Translations under genes and position numbers: made by a program
Notes under the pieces: generated by a model
Database searches by the model: none
What the model was told of the DNA's origin: nothing
Seen by the model: only the letters and a program-made list of their open reading frames with translations
From: an uncultured bacterium
GTDB taxonomy: Bacteria; Desulfobacterota; Desulfobulbia; Desulfobulbales; Desulfobulbaceae
Direction: 5' to 3'
NCBI GenBank assembly: GCA_903896915.1
Contig: CAITZN010000424.1
Coordinates: forward strand, 1 to 16,485
DNA: 16,485 bases
In this document: piece by piece, positions 1 to 5,604 of the stretch
How positions within the stretch are numbered: the first letter of the stretch is position 1
How the letters are laid out: each line of letters begins with the position of its first letter

Positions 1-123
1 AATGGAAATTTGGTGATTCTTACAAATGGGTTTGCAAAGAAAACCCAGAAAACCCCGTCAGAAGAAATCGAACTGGCTGAAAAAAGAAAGAAAGACTATC
101 TCAGGAGGAAACAATATGGATGA
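1..123 (+). CDS. HigB/RelE-like toxin, C-terminal part (5' truncated)
   Basis: The open frame from the first base encodes 40 residues and ends in TGA at 121-123. The residues [14 protein letters not shown], followed by an [15 protein letters not shown] tail, match the conserved C-terminus of the HigB/Gp49-like (RelE superfamily) mRNA interferases. In that family this tail completes the small fold that cleaves ribosome-bound mRNA. About 60-70 residues of the usual length are missing because the window starts inside the gene. The stop overlaps the next gene's ATG by 8 nt, the usual toxin-first order of higBA-type operons. Joining the window end to its start puts a TAG stop five codons upstream, so the missing part is not at the other end. 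Whether the gene is intact cannot be seen. Confidence 0.75.
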   Translation, partial: NGNLVILTNGFAKKTQKTPSEEIELAEKRKKDYLRRKQYG

Positions 124-391
124 CTTACAACGCGCTATTGCTAAGCGGAAAAGCCGTGACCCTGAATTTGCTAAAACCTTTGATAAAGGATACGAAGAGT
201 TCAAGATCGGAGTGGCGTTGAAAGAAGCGAGAAAAAACGCAGGGCTTACACAGGAAGCTCTGGCCGATAAGCTGAATACTAAGAAATCGGCAATCTCAAG
301 AATTGAAAACCATTCTGAAGATATTAGGCTTTCTACGCTGCATCACTATGCCGAAGCACTGGGGAAAAAAATTCACGTCTCTATCCTGTAG
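116..391 (+). CDS. HigA-like XRE-family antitoxin
   Basis: This gene encodes a 91-residue helix-turn-helix protein. The chosen ATG at 116 follows a strong AGGAGG ribosome site at 103-108 and overlaps the toxin stop. A longer in-frame reading from 26 would lie inside the toxin gene and lacks such a site. Residues 37-90 form a Cro/C1-type domain: [20 protein letters not shown], then [12 protein letters not shown] and the closing [17 protein letters not shown]. HigA-type antitoxins bind and neutralise the HigB toxin and repress their own operon. Position directly after the toxin tail supports that role. The family call is firm; binding to this particular toxin is inferred from context. Confidence 0.85.
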   Translation: MDDLQRAIAKRKSRDPEFAKTFDKGYEEFKIGVALKEARKNAGLTQEALADKLNTKKSAISRIENHSEDIRLSTLHHYAEALGKKIHVSIL

Positions 392-406
392 TAAGAAAAC
401 CAACGA

Positions 407-459
407 CCGCCGCTTCGCTGCGGTTTGCCTCCGGCGGGGATATTTAAAGCACGAATGAT
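407..459 (+). repeat. 53-bp direct repeat, copy 1 (contains GC-rich hairpins)
   Basis: This block recurs at 912-964 with three base differences. It contains CCGCCG paired with CGGCGG and an inner CCGC-ttcgct-GCGG hairpin, so two alternative folds are possible. It lies 15 nt after the antitoxin stop and could terminate higBA transcription, but it lacks a clean T-tract directly after the stem. The two copies flank the 86-aa gene at 530-790. Confidence 0.8.
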
Positions 460-529
460 TTTTTCCTTTTTTTAAAAAAGCACTTAATATGTTCACTGTT
501 TTTATTTTTCAATAATAAATCAAAAAGGA

Positions 530-790
530 ATGAAGTTTAAAATCAAGGACCTCGTATTATGGTTTGGTAAAAAAGCTATAATTGCTGGCACTAAAGATCA
601 ACCGGCTGACCATAGCCTCAATAGCCCTCTTCCTATTGGGACTTTTCTTCTCAATCAGGGTGTTATTCCGTTTGAAAATAAAGATATGGATTATCAAATC
701 ATGTTTGAAAACGCTTCTGGAGATTATAGCGGGTTACCTAACGGTAAGTTACAGGAATGTAAAGAAAGCGACTTGGAGTTAAGTCTATAG
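530..790 (+). CDS. Hypothetical protein, 86 aa
   Basis: I do not recognise this family. The ATG at 530 follows AAAAGGA, although the spacing is only about two bases, which is short. The protein has no signal peptide or membrane helix. It opens with short alternating hydrophobic stretches (FKIKDLVLWF, KAIIAGTKD) and ends acidic (ESDLELSL), which could fit a small beta-rich domain; that is inference. It stands alone between two copies of a 53-bp repeat and is followed by a terminator-like hairpin at 833-870. An overlapping frame at 582-782 looks like a shadow. No function is proposed. Confidence 0.5.
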   Translation: MKFKIKDLVLWFGKKAIIAGTKDQPADHSLNSPLPIGTFLLNQGVIPFENKDMDYQIMFENASGDYSGLPNGKLQECKESDLELSL

Positions 791-832
791 TTTTACAGAG
801 TAAAGTATTTCCCCTGATCTAATTTCTTTCTT

Positions 833-870
833 GCACCGTGTCCTCTATCAAACACGGCGCAGAGTTTTTT
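833..870 (+). terminator. Rho-independent-type terminator after the 86-aa gene
   Basis: A 9-bp stem with one mismatch (833-841 pairs with 852-860, core CCGTGT/ACACGG) is followed by AGAG and six T residues. It lies 43 nt past the stop of the 86-aa gene. The four-base gap before the T-tract makes it less than ideal. Confidence 0.55.
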
Positions 871-911
871 AGTGATAACCTCGCAAGCCTCAAAACTGGC
901 GGGGTACATCC

Positions 912-964
912 CCGCCGCTTCGCTGCGGTCTGCCTCCGGCGGGGATATTTAGGGCACGAATGAT
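912..964 (+). repeat. 53-bp direct repeat, copy 2
   Basis: This is the second copy of the block at 407-459, with three base differences. The stem CCCGCCG/CGGCGGG is slightly longer here than in copy 1. A degenerate fragment of the same GC-rich motif (TTCCGGCGGCGGG) follows at about 1030-1042. Recombination between the copies would delete the 86-aa gene. Confidence 0.8.
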
Positions 965-976
965 GAAAACTAATCG

Positions 977-1055
977 TTTTGTCCAGTATTTGCCTTTTTA
1001 GCCTCTAACAAAATCAGGGGTTTGCGGGCTTCCGGCGGCGGGAAACTGGACAAAA
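977..1055. repeat. 11-bp perfect inverted repeat, 57-bp interior
   Basis: TTTTGTCCAGT at 977-987 is the exact reverse complement of ACTGGACAAAA at 1045-1055. A third, one-substitution copy of the left arm (TTTTGTCTGGT) begins at about 1063. The structure sits just beyond the 3' end of the minus-strand exported-protein gene. It may be a transcription terminator for that gene or the scar of a small element; the sequence does not decide. Confidence 0.5.
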
Positions 1056-1079
1056 GAATTCATTTTGTCTGGTTAGGCT

Positions 1080-1478
1080 TTATCTAGGTGCAGGCAAAGT
1101 TATCTGACACTTCCTAAATATATTCAGTGTTCTGCTATTTCTTATAATTTCCAAACCCTGTTTCGTTCCGCACTTTTCTCCGAGATAGGTCATTTCTACT
1201 CGAACAGTATCAATTCCAACAACCATTTTTTTGCTTTGTATTCGCCCAAGGTCTTTTTTCTTGGACTTTGAAAGCATCTGGCTTGCCTCCCCATCCACCA
1301 CGAAGAGAAAGTGCTCTACTTGAGCATGAATTCTATCTTGTTTAATAACATATTGCGGAAAATCATCATTGATCCACTCAAAAAAAGGAATATCAGCATA
1401 TGCTGGTGCTGATACTTGGAGGGCGGAAAAGACAAAAAGGCTGGATAAAAAAGAACACGATTTAATCGATTTGGTCAT
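1080..1478 (-). CDS. Exported hypothetical protein with signal peptide, 132 aa
   Basis: The frame opens at 1496, but the ATG at 1478 is preferred because a GAGGAG ribosome site sits seven bases upstream of it. The product starts MTKSIK, has a hydrophobic core (about residues 9-20) and a classic AxA cleavage site, AYA before DIP at residues 28/29. It is therefore probably secreted to the periplasm. The mature part of about 104 residues has two cysteines (GEKCG and RKCQ) that could form a disulfide. I recognise no family. It is the last of four co-directional minus-strand genes, 91 bases after the 59-aa gene. Export is well supported; the role is unknown. Confidence 0.7.
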   Translation of the reverse strand: MTKSIKSCSFLSSLFVFSALQVSAPAYADIPFFEWINDDFPQYVIKQDRIHAQVEHFLFVVDGEASQMLSKSKKKDLGRIQSKKMVVGIDTVRVEMTYLGEKCGTKQGLEIIRNSRTLNIFRKCQITLPAPR

Positions 1479-1569
1479 AAATTTCTCCTCGTACAATATG
1501 AAGTTATGACCGCGATACTACGTTATTGTATGCCCGTTTGTCACTGCCAAATAATTACTTTCATACTAC

Positions 1570-1749
1570 TTATTCGTCCGGTATTAATGCAATAAATTTG
1601 GATGCGGAAACTAAGACTATCCCATTATCTGTCTCAACCTTTAATATATGTTTTGATTCATTATAATAGCCTATTTCAATTGGCTTTTTTATTAAAGTTA
1701 GTGAAATAGGTGCTCTATCTGTAACGTATAAAATATAATCTGCTGACAT
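1570..1749 (-). CDS. Small hypothetical protein, 59 aa
   Basis: An uninterrupted minus-strand frame runs from ATG at 1749 to TAA at 1570-1572. It reads as a plausible small beta-rich protein: MSADYILYVTDRAP at the start, LKVETDNGIVLVSASKFIAL near the end, then IPDE. No ribosome site is visible before the ATG and no upstream in-frame start exists, so expression would need coupling to the preceding gene or weak initiation. It lies 61 bases after the membrane-protein gene and fills a gap that would otherwise be empty. No family is recognised. Confidence 0.5.
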   Translation of the reverse strand: MSADYILYVTDRAPISLTLIKKPIEIGYYNESKHILKVETDNGIVLVSASKFIALIPDE

Positions 1750-1810
1750 AATTATTTTGGTTTAAAAATTAATTTCATAATCCATAATTGTTGATAAATG
1801 CTTTTTTATT

Positions 1811-2839
1811 TTAAAAACCAGTATTGATTTTAGTGTTCTTCGCAGCGTGTCCTACATCTGAAAACACCCCAAATAATTTATGTAGCAACGTTTCTGTTAC
1901 TACTTCTGGTTTCATATCTAAAAATGATGTTTTAGTCTCTTTGTTCCACTGAAAAAATGTTTCTAACCACTTTTCACTTACTACTCCTTTTTTCAAATAA
2001 ATGTACATACGACCAAATCTAAGAGCATGTCTTCTTTCAAAAAGGCTTAATCCTTCGTGGAAAAACGATCTAGAAAGAGATATTAATAGCTTAACAGATA
2101 CATATATGTATGCAGTAATTCCGAGCGTCTTAAACAGTGAGAATATAAGGACTTGCCATCTGCTCGTAGAGTCATTTTGTGATTGTAAATACGCTTCTGT
2201 AGAATTTGCAAAAGGCTGAGTAGTTGCAGGAGCATTAGTATTTTTTTGAACAGTTTTTTTATCCTTATCAGATGAATCCATTCGTTGAAAAACATTTTCT
2301 GCTATATTTTGAAAATGAGGATTCTGACTAAAAATAGCGATAGCAAAACCCATTGTTAGAAGAAAAAAAGCGCCGACCATAGTAACAACTCCAGCACGGA
2401 TTAAAAACTTACCTCGTCGTGTCAATACCGCTTGTGCTTTTTCAACAAAAAGATCTGTAGATGATAAAAAGAATATTTGTTCATCTGTCAATAAATCTTT
2501 TCCTTCAGGAGTTTTAAAATTTGAAAAAGTAGTATGTAAATTACATACAGCTTCTTTTAATCGTACATCCCGTTTAAAGATGATATTTTTTGCATTATCT
2601 AAATCTTGGATTTGATTATCATTATCAATTTTATTACGAAAAAAGAGATTTAGTAAAAGTGAAAGGATCAATGAAGCAATAATTATTATAAAATTTTCTT
2701 GCAACCACTCAATGTTAACAAGCAATTTTAACACAATAAAAAAAACACCAACCGAGACTATAAAAAAGGCAACGTTACGCCATTTTTTTAATTCTGATTG
2801 ATGTTCCTCAATCAACGGACAAAGACGTTTGAGTGGCAT
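1811..2839 (-). CDS. Polytopic membrane protein of unknown function, about 342 aa
   Basis: The frame can start at a TTG at 2872 (353 aa) or at the ATG at 2839 (342 aa). Neither has a clear ribosome site, and the ATG is chosen by default. Numbered from the ATG, hydrophobic segments lie at about residues 22-42, 47-67, 149-171 and 230-254. Two N-terminal helices are followed by a soluble stretch of about 80 residues, then two helices separated by a polar, Ser/Asn/Thr-rich loop. The C-terminus is a basic then mixed soluble domain (ERRHALRFGRMYIYLKKG and EKWLETFFQWN). I cannot name the family. Codon use is AT-rich, unlike the replication and mobilisation genes, which suggests separate acquisition. 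It is the largest gene of the minus-strand accessory group. Confidence 0.7.
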   Translation of the reverse strand: MPLKRLCPLIEEHQSELKKWRNVAFFIVSVGVFFIVLKLLVNIEWLQENFIIIIASLILSLLLNLFFRNKIDNDNQIQDLDNAKNIIFKRDVRLKEAVCNLHTTFSNFKTPEGKDLLTDEQIFFLSSTDLFVEKAQAVLTRRGKFLIRAGVVTMVGAFFLLTMGFAIAIFSQNPHFQNIAENVFQRMDSSDKDKKTVQKNTNAPATTQPFANSTEAYLQSQNDSTSRWQVLIFSLFKTLGITAYIYVSVKLLISLSRSFFHEGLSLFERRHALRFGRMYIYLKKGVVSEKWLETFFQWNKETKTSFLDMKPEVVTETLLHKLFGVFSDVGHAAKNTKINTGF

Positions 2840-2929
2840 ACAAAAAGTAATTTTATTGATAAGGAAAAACAATATTCTGAATTAATACATCGTAACAGTA
2901 ATTTACATAATCGCATAACAATTACATTT

Positions 2930-3259
2930 TTATTTCTCTTCTTTTTTTGCCTCCCGAAGCAAATGAAGCGTTTTGACGTGTTCCTGCAAAACATGGTGAA
3001 GCTGTTCGGAATTTGTCGGTTGGTTCATGTTTAAGGCATGGGCGATTTGGTTGATGTTGTTGCCGATGCGCCGCAGTTCAGCTATGGCACGTTCAAGAAT
3101 TTGACGCTCAACGGGCACACGCTTATTTGCTCTTGCTTTAGAATTAATAATTAGTGCTTTCTTGTTATCTGCTTTTCTGCCTTTTAATTGTATGGGGATT
3201 TTTGGTTGTCCTCGCCACTCCCCTGCCCTGCCGTCCAACAATAATTGCGTTTTGCTCAT
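2930..3259 (-). CDS. MobC-like relaxosome protein lacking its N-terminal domain (chimeric or decayed)
   Basis: The protein has 109 residues. Residues 49-107 closely match the C-terminal half of the MobC-like protein encoded at 11662-12009, sharing QILERAIAE, RRIGNNINQIAHA and LLREAKK. In MobC-type accessory proteins this half lies behind an N-terminal ribbon-helix-helix that binds oriT. Here residues 1-48 (MSKTQLLLDGRAGEW onward, basic) show no such domain, so specific DNA binding is doubtful. No relaxase follows it; a membrane-protein gene does. The start codon lies inside the promoter of the divergent relB gene. It may be a remnant fused to unrelated sequence or a decoy relaxosome component. 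Confidence 0.65.
   Translation of the reverse strand: MSKTQLLLDGRAGEWRGQPKIPIQLKGRKADNKKALIINSKARANKRVPVERQILERAIAELRRIGNNINQIAHALNMNQPTNSEQLHHVLQEHVKTLHLLREAKKEEK
3023..3112 (-). repeat. 90-bp inverted copy of the mobC segment at 11833-11922
   Basis: The reverse complement of this stretch aligns without gaps to 11833-11922 with about ten mismatches in 90. The central 69 bases have three. The two copies are in opposite orientation about 8.8 kb apart. Confidence 0.85.
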
Positions 3260-3273
3260 CGTTGCGCTACATT
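3245..3273 (+). promoter_or_regulatory. Sigma-70-type promoter for relB-yafQ
   Basis: TTGCGT at 3245-3250 and TACATT at 3268-3273 are separated by 17 bases and lie 26 bases before the antitoxin ATG. The -10 box overlaps the palindromic operator, consistent with autorepression. Confidence 0.6.
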
Positions 3274-3283
3274 GTAGCTACAA
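3266..3283. promoter_or_regulatory. Palindromic operator of the relB-yafQ operon
   Basis: TTGTAGCTACAA at 3272-3283 is a perfect 12-bp palindrome. It overlaps a second GCTAC/GTAGC pair (3266-3270 and 3274-3278). It covers the -10 region and ends at the ribosome site. RelB/DinJ-type ribbon-helix-helix antitoxins repress their operons through such palindromes. Confidence 0.65.
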
Positions 3284-3298
3284 AAGGAGGGTATTGAT

Positions 3299-3562
3299 AT
3301 GATTGAAAATTCAGTTGTCAGGGCAAGGATTGACGCCGCAACGAAGGCCGAGGCTTCTGCTGTACTGGCTTCCATAGGGCTTTCCGTGTCCGATGCCGTA
3401 AGGCTTATGTTGAAACGGGTTGTTGCTGAAAAGGCATTGCCTTTTGAGCCGCTTATTCCCAATGCAGAAACGATTGAGGCCATTAAAGCCGCCCGCCGTG
3501 GAGAACTCACTACAGCCGCTTCTTTGGATGGATTGTTTCAGGGTCTAAATGCGGACGATTAA
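3299..3562 (+). CDS. RelB/DinJ-family antitoxin
   Basis: This 87-residue protein starts at the ATG at 3299 behind an AAAGGAGGG ribosome site. Its N-terminus has the RelB/DinJ signature: a short strand (VVRARIDAATKAEASAVLASI) followed by GLSVSDAVRLMLKRVVAEKALPFEP. This forms the ribbon-helix-helix that dimerises and binds the operator. The C-terminal third (IPNAETIEAIKAARRGE and LDGLFQGLN) is the part that in this family wraps around and blocks the toxin. The gene overlaps the toxin start by 14 bases, indicating translational coupling. Autorepression is likely through the palindrome at 3266-3283. Confidence 0.88.
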   Translation: MIENSVVRARIDAATKAEASAVLASIGLSVSDAVRLMLKRVVAEKALPFEPLIPNAETIEAIKAARRGELTTAASLDGLFQGLNADD

Positions 3563-3830
3563 ATATACCAGCCGCTTCAAACGTGACTATCGCCGCGAGA
3601 AATCAGGGATACACGGCAAGAAACTTGATGCTCTCTTGAAGGATATTCTTGGTCTGTTGGTAGAGGACAAGGCTTTGCCCCCTAATGCCGTCGATCATGC
3701 GCTGATCGGGACGTTGAATGATTGCCGTGATTGTCACATCCGGCCTGATCTTATTTTGATCTACCGGAAAATAGACGACGCCGTTCTTGAATTGGTGCGC
3801 CTTGGTTCGCATAGCGAGTTAGGGCTATGA
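3549..3830 (+). CDS. YafQ-family mRNA interferase toxin
   Basis: This 93-residue RelE-superfamily toxin has the features of YafQ, which cleaves mRNA in the ribosomal A site. His50, His63 and Asp67 fall at the positions of catalytic residues in E. coli YafQ (DHALIG, CHIRPDLILIY). His88 in RLGSHSEL matches the C-terminal catalytic histidine. The usual terminal Phe is replaced by a Gly-Leu ending, a small departure. Length matches the family. It overlaps the antitoxin gene and is followed by a gene-free region. Toxicity is inferred from family membership and retained residues. Confidence 0.87.
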   Translation: MRTIKYTSRFKRDYRREKSGIHGKKLDALLKDILGLLVEDKALPPNAVDHALIGTLNDCRDCHIRPDLILIYRKIDDAVLELVRLGSHSELGL

Positions 3831-4080
3831 CACCATTTTCTTTTCCCTATTGCCTTTCTTCTGTTTCTGCAAATCCAATTATCGTTTTTTAAGTAATTCT
3901 TTCTTTCTGTCTTTCTTCCCTTCTTTCTATCGTTAAACCAGTAGCCACAGCGTAGCAGGGACGAATCCGCCGAAGCCGGCAGAGCGGGTGCTATTCGCTT
4001 CGCTCACCGAGCCTGAAGAAGTCTCGGCCTTGCGGTAACGCCCCCTTTCGCAAGCCTAAGGGGTTTCACCCCTCGCGCGC

Positions 4081-4196
4081 GCAAGGGTAAAGGCTTCGCC
4101 CGATTGGGGGGGGTGTCCCCAACCTTCCGGCGCCTACGGCAAGAGCCTTCGGCTTGTGCAGGTTGGGTGATCCCCCTCCCCCCCAATCGCCCTTGC
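4081..4196. repeat. Long imperfect inverted repeat (about 116 bp)
   Basis: The outer arms GCAAGGG (4081-4087) and CCCTTGC (4190-4196) pair. The inner arms CGATTGGGGGGG (from 4101) and CCCCCCCAATCG (to 4189) pair, followed inward by CCCAACCT with AGGTTGGG. The apex of about 34 bases contains a further small hairpin (GAGCC-ttc-GGCTT, imperfect). The runs of G and C could also form other structures. Confidence 0.75.
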
Positions 4197-4227
4197 ACTT
4201 GCTACCCCCAGTCTCGCCGACAGCAAG

Positions 4228-4248
4228 GTTGCATCGCAACGATGCAAC
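4228..4248. promoter_or_regulatory. Perfect 9-bp stem-loop upstream of the DUF6876 gene
   Basis: GTTGCATCG, loop CAA, CGATGCAAC. It ends 24 bases before the ATG, just upstream of the ribosome site. That position suits an operator for a dimeric repressor or an mRNA hairpin controlling translation. Confidence 0.6.
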
Positions 4249-4272
4249 CAAAACTGAAAGGAAGAAACCATC

Positions 4273-4644
4273 ATGATAACCACGAAAACATTGACCAAGG
4301 ACGAGCTGCGGCAATTCACAGGTTCCGAGCACTGGTATCGCCACGGCATCAACCGCAGCGTACTTTTCACCGACGGCGCAAAATACGTTGCCGACACAGG
4401 CGGCGCTTATTGGCTTCTTGATGAAATCGCTTTGGCGCAGCATCATAACAAGCGTGTTGCGGGCGAAGAATTCCAGCTATGGAAACTCGCGGTTAATTTC
4501 GATCAGCATACGGCGATACTCACCTGCGACGACGGCAACGGCAACATCGTTTTCCGCAAGAAGATCGAATTCACCGACTTCCCGCTTGAGGAAATCAGCC
4601 TGTATTTCTGCAACAATACCATCCACTTGCCGAGCGAGTATTAA
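4273..4644 (+). CDS. DUF6876 family protein
   Basis: This 123-residue soluble protein reads through the conserved pattern I associate with DUF6876: LRQFTGSEHWYRHG near the N-terminus, TDGAKYVADTGGAYWLLDEIA, EFQLWKLAV, then AILTCDDGNG and a closing YTDFPLEEI-like segment ending in LPSEY. The function is unknown in the literature I can recall. It occurs mostly on plasmids and other mobile elements. The ATG follows AAAGGAAG with a leader very like that of the parG-like gene (GGAAGAAACCAT). It is its own transcription unit: a 9-bp hairpin sits upstream and a strong terminator downstream. Confidence 0.75.
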   Translation: MITTKTLTKDELRQFTGSEHWYRHGINRSVLFTDGAKYVADTGGAYWLLDEIALAQHHNKRVAGEEFQLWKLAVNFDQHTAILTCDDGNGNIVFRKKIEFTDFPLEEISLYFCNNTIHLPSEY

Positions 4645-4651
4645 ACCAAGG

Positions 4652-4690
4652 AAAGCGCCCAGGCTAAACGCTTGGGCGCTTTTTCTTTTT
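4652..4690 (+). terminator. Strong rho-independent terminator after the DUF6876 gene
   Basis: A perfect 10-bp stem (AAAGCGCCCA at 4652-4661 with TGGGCGCTTT at 4673-4682), an 11-base loop and a T-rich tail (TTTTTCTTTTT). It starts seven bases after the stop codon. It should separate this gene from kfrA. Confidence 0.85.
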
Positions 4691-4770
4691 GGGTAAAAAT
4701 TGGTTTGTTTATTAGTTTATTTCTTTGTTTCTTTCTTTATATCTTTCTTCAAAAATCAAACAAAACCGCC

Positions 4771-5451
4771 ATGCGTCCAGTCGAATTCACGCCAGAAGAG
4801 ATCATCAAAGCGGGTCAGGAACTGCAAGCCGTCGGGCGTAACATCACAGGCTTTGCCTTGCGCCAGAAGGTAGGCGGCGGCAGCCCTGCCCGCCTCAAGC
4901 AAGTTTGGGATGAACACCTCCAAAGCCAAGTAGAAACCAAGGCCGAGCCTGTCGCAGAACTTCCCCTTGAAGTGGCAGAAGCAATGGCCTCCGTCAACAA
5001 AGCGCTTGCGGAGCGCCTGACGGCGCTTGCCATTGAGGTGAACGATAAAGCAGTGAGGGCGGCAGAACGTCGCGTTGCCGACGTTCTCCGCAGTGCAAGC
5101 GAGCATCGTGAAGAGGCCGAGCGCGAATTAGCCGACGCATCACAAACCGTCGAGGATTTAGAAACCAAGCTGGACGAAGCCAAGGCGACCGCCGAAGGTC
5201 TGGAATCCCGCCTTGCCGAAATCCAGACCGACCACCAGACCCAAGCCGTCAAATTGGCGCAAGTGTCCGAGCGTCTGGCGTTGATCGAGGAAGAACGTGC
5301 CCGTTACGAGCAGCAGACCGAGCAAATGCGAAATGAACGCGATACAAGCCGAGAGGATGCAGCCAAGTTGCGCGGAACGGTTGAGGCATTACAAACCCAA
5401 GTGAAGGAACTCATGCAAGCCCTTGGGGGGCGTCAGGCCGAGAAAGGTTGA
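4771..5451 (+). CDS. KfrA-like DNA-binding coiled-coil protein
   Basis: The ATG at 4771 is chosen because the open frame upstream (to 4672) runs through the terminator and encodes only an artefactual hydrophobic leader. The 226-residue product has an N-terminal helix-turn-helix domain (residues 5-50; FTPEEIIKAGQELQAVGRNI, then GGGSPARLKQVWDEHL) of the plasmid KfrA N-terminal type. A long alpha-helical coiled coil follows (about 75-220), rich in Glu, Ala, Arg and Gln. KfrA proteins bind operator repeats, form filaments and support plasmid segregation. Position directly ahead of parA fits. No clear ribosome site precedes the ATG; a T-rich tract does. Confidence 0.82.
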   Translation: MRPVEFTPEEIIKAGQELQAVGRNITGFALRQKVGGGSPARLKQVWDEHLQSQVETKAEPVAELPLEVAEAMASVNKALAERLTALAIEVNDKAVRAAERRVADVLRSASEHREEAERELADASQTVEDLETKLDEAKATAEGLESRLAEIQTDHQTQAVKLAQVSERLALIEEERARYEQQTEQMRNERDTSREDAAKLRGTVEALQTQVKELMQALGGRQAEKG

Positions 5452-5604
5452 ACGCCAACGTCTGCCGGAGAGGGTGAATATGCCCCTAGGCGCAGAAAAA
5501 GAATCGTGCTTTTTTGTTTTCTATCCTGTATCTTTCCTGATAAGAAAAAGCGAAAGCGAACTATCTGTTGATAACGAAAGCAAGAAAGAGCGAAAGAACG
5601 AAAA

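Larger units (their letters stand above)
3831..4272. other. Gene-free region with long inverted repeats
   Basis: About 440 bases separate yafQ from the DUF6876 gene. Frames across it on either strand are Gly/Arg/Pro-rich or overlap the hairpins and look non-coding. It holds a polypyrimidine tract (CTTT-type repeats, about 3898-3935), a GC-rich stretch, the long inverted repeat at 4081-4196 and a perfect hairpin at 4228-4248. A structural or regulatory role (secondary origin, transfer-related site, transcription barrier) is possible but unproven. Confidence 0.6.

Noticed and set aside
4004-4446. Overlapping frames on both strands in the hairpin region
   Set aside because: They exist because GC-rich inverted repeats lack stops. 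They have no ribosome sites and conflict with the DUF6876 gene.
4672-4770. N-terminal extension of the KfrA-like protein with a hydrophobic leader
   Set aside because: The extension begins within the terminator stem and translates a T-rich tract. The KfrA domain starts at the ATG at 4771.
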